The notes under the pieces: model-generated | Told to the model about the DNA's origin: nothing | The model's input: the letters and a program-made list of their open reading frames with translations, nothing else | The model's database searches: none | In this document: one piece after another, positions 63,943-64,000 of the stretch | Numbering within the stretch: the first letter of the stretch is position 1 | How the letters are laid out: each line of letters opens with the position of its first letter | Position numbers and translations under genes: made by a program | DNA from: Papilionanthe hookeriana x Papilionanthe teres | Lineage: Eukaryota > Streptophyta > Magnoliopsida > Asparagales > Orchidaceae | Assembly: GCA_022702705.1 (NCBI GenBank) | Contig: CM040424.1 | Span: 75,829,452-75,893,451, forward strand | Reading direction: 5' to 3' | DNA: 64,000 bases

Positions 63943-64000
63943 AAGGTATACATACATATCACTCAATTCTTATGTATTAGCATATAATATCGTAATTTTA
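63943..64000. repeat. Foldback MITE copy A15, cut by the window edge
   Basis: The left arm TATACATACATATCACTCAA and TTCTTATGTATTAGCATAT is visible; the rest is beyond the window. Confidence 0.6.

Larger units (their letters stand above)
63561..64000 (-). promoter_or_regulatory. Putative CTPS promoter region, occupied by foldback MITEs
   Basis: This is the DNA directly upstream of the probable CTPS leader exon. I see no clear TATA box. Most of it is one foldback MITE copy (63674-63915) and the start of a second (63943 onward), so the proximal promoter is either very short (about 110 bp) or includes MITE sequence. Confidence 0.35.

Overview
This is nuclear DNA of a flowering plant. Both recognisable genes encode plant-type proteins, their exons are short with GT-AG (twice GC-AG) splice sites, and the introns and spacers are AT-rich and full of plant transposon remains (Copia, LINE, SINE-like, MITEs). 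I could not decide between monocot and dicot. Very long introns suggest a medium to large, repeat-rich genome.

Two host genes lie head-to-tail on the minus strand. (1) A CTP synthase gene runs from about 63.56 kb (probable non-coding first exon) to 19.92 kb. I reconstructed 22 coding exons between 61749 and 19917. They join in frame at every junction and give 557 codons plus a stop, with an N-terminal synthetase domain and a C-terminal glutaminase domain (Cys398, His525, Glu527). Introns total about 40 kb; intron 6 alone is 13.3 kb. (2) A poly(ADP-ribose) glycohydrolase (PARG) gene starts at 15935. Five exons (283 codons) are visible to 10424, ending just after the GGG signature and at the Gln of the catalytic QEE motif. 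The remainder is not visible and presumably lies beyond the left edge.

The rest is repeats. 1-10.4 kb: non-coding LTR-type sequence with tandem arrays and GC-rich blocks. 11.1-15.2 kb: PARG intron 3. 15.9-19.9 kb: intergenic, with a 68-bp alternating purine/pyrimidine palindrome, a SINE-like copy, a short TIR element with an 8-9 bp target duplication, and several foldback elements. 20.6-26 kb: CTPS intron 20, holding a decayed antisense Copia element. 28-35 kb: intron 18, with a LINE RT scrap, an LTR-type block and 68-bp tandem repeats. 36-39.8 kb: intron 13, with a Copia LTR and an RT scrap. 42.7-55.9 kb: intron 6, with a LINE ORF1 pseudogene and several LTR blocks. 57-61.6 kb: intron 1, with another LTR relative.

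The most striking pattern is a palindromic foldback MITE family (about 180-260 bp, about 15 copies between 5 kb and the right end). Many copies lie close to CTPS exons, and they account for much of the length of several otherwise small introns. The two genes act in different processes (pyrimidine nucleotide synthesis and ADP-ribose turnover); nothing in the sequence shows that they work together.
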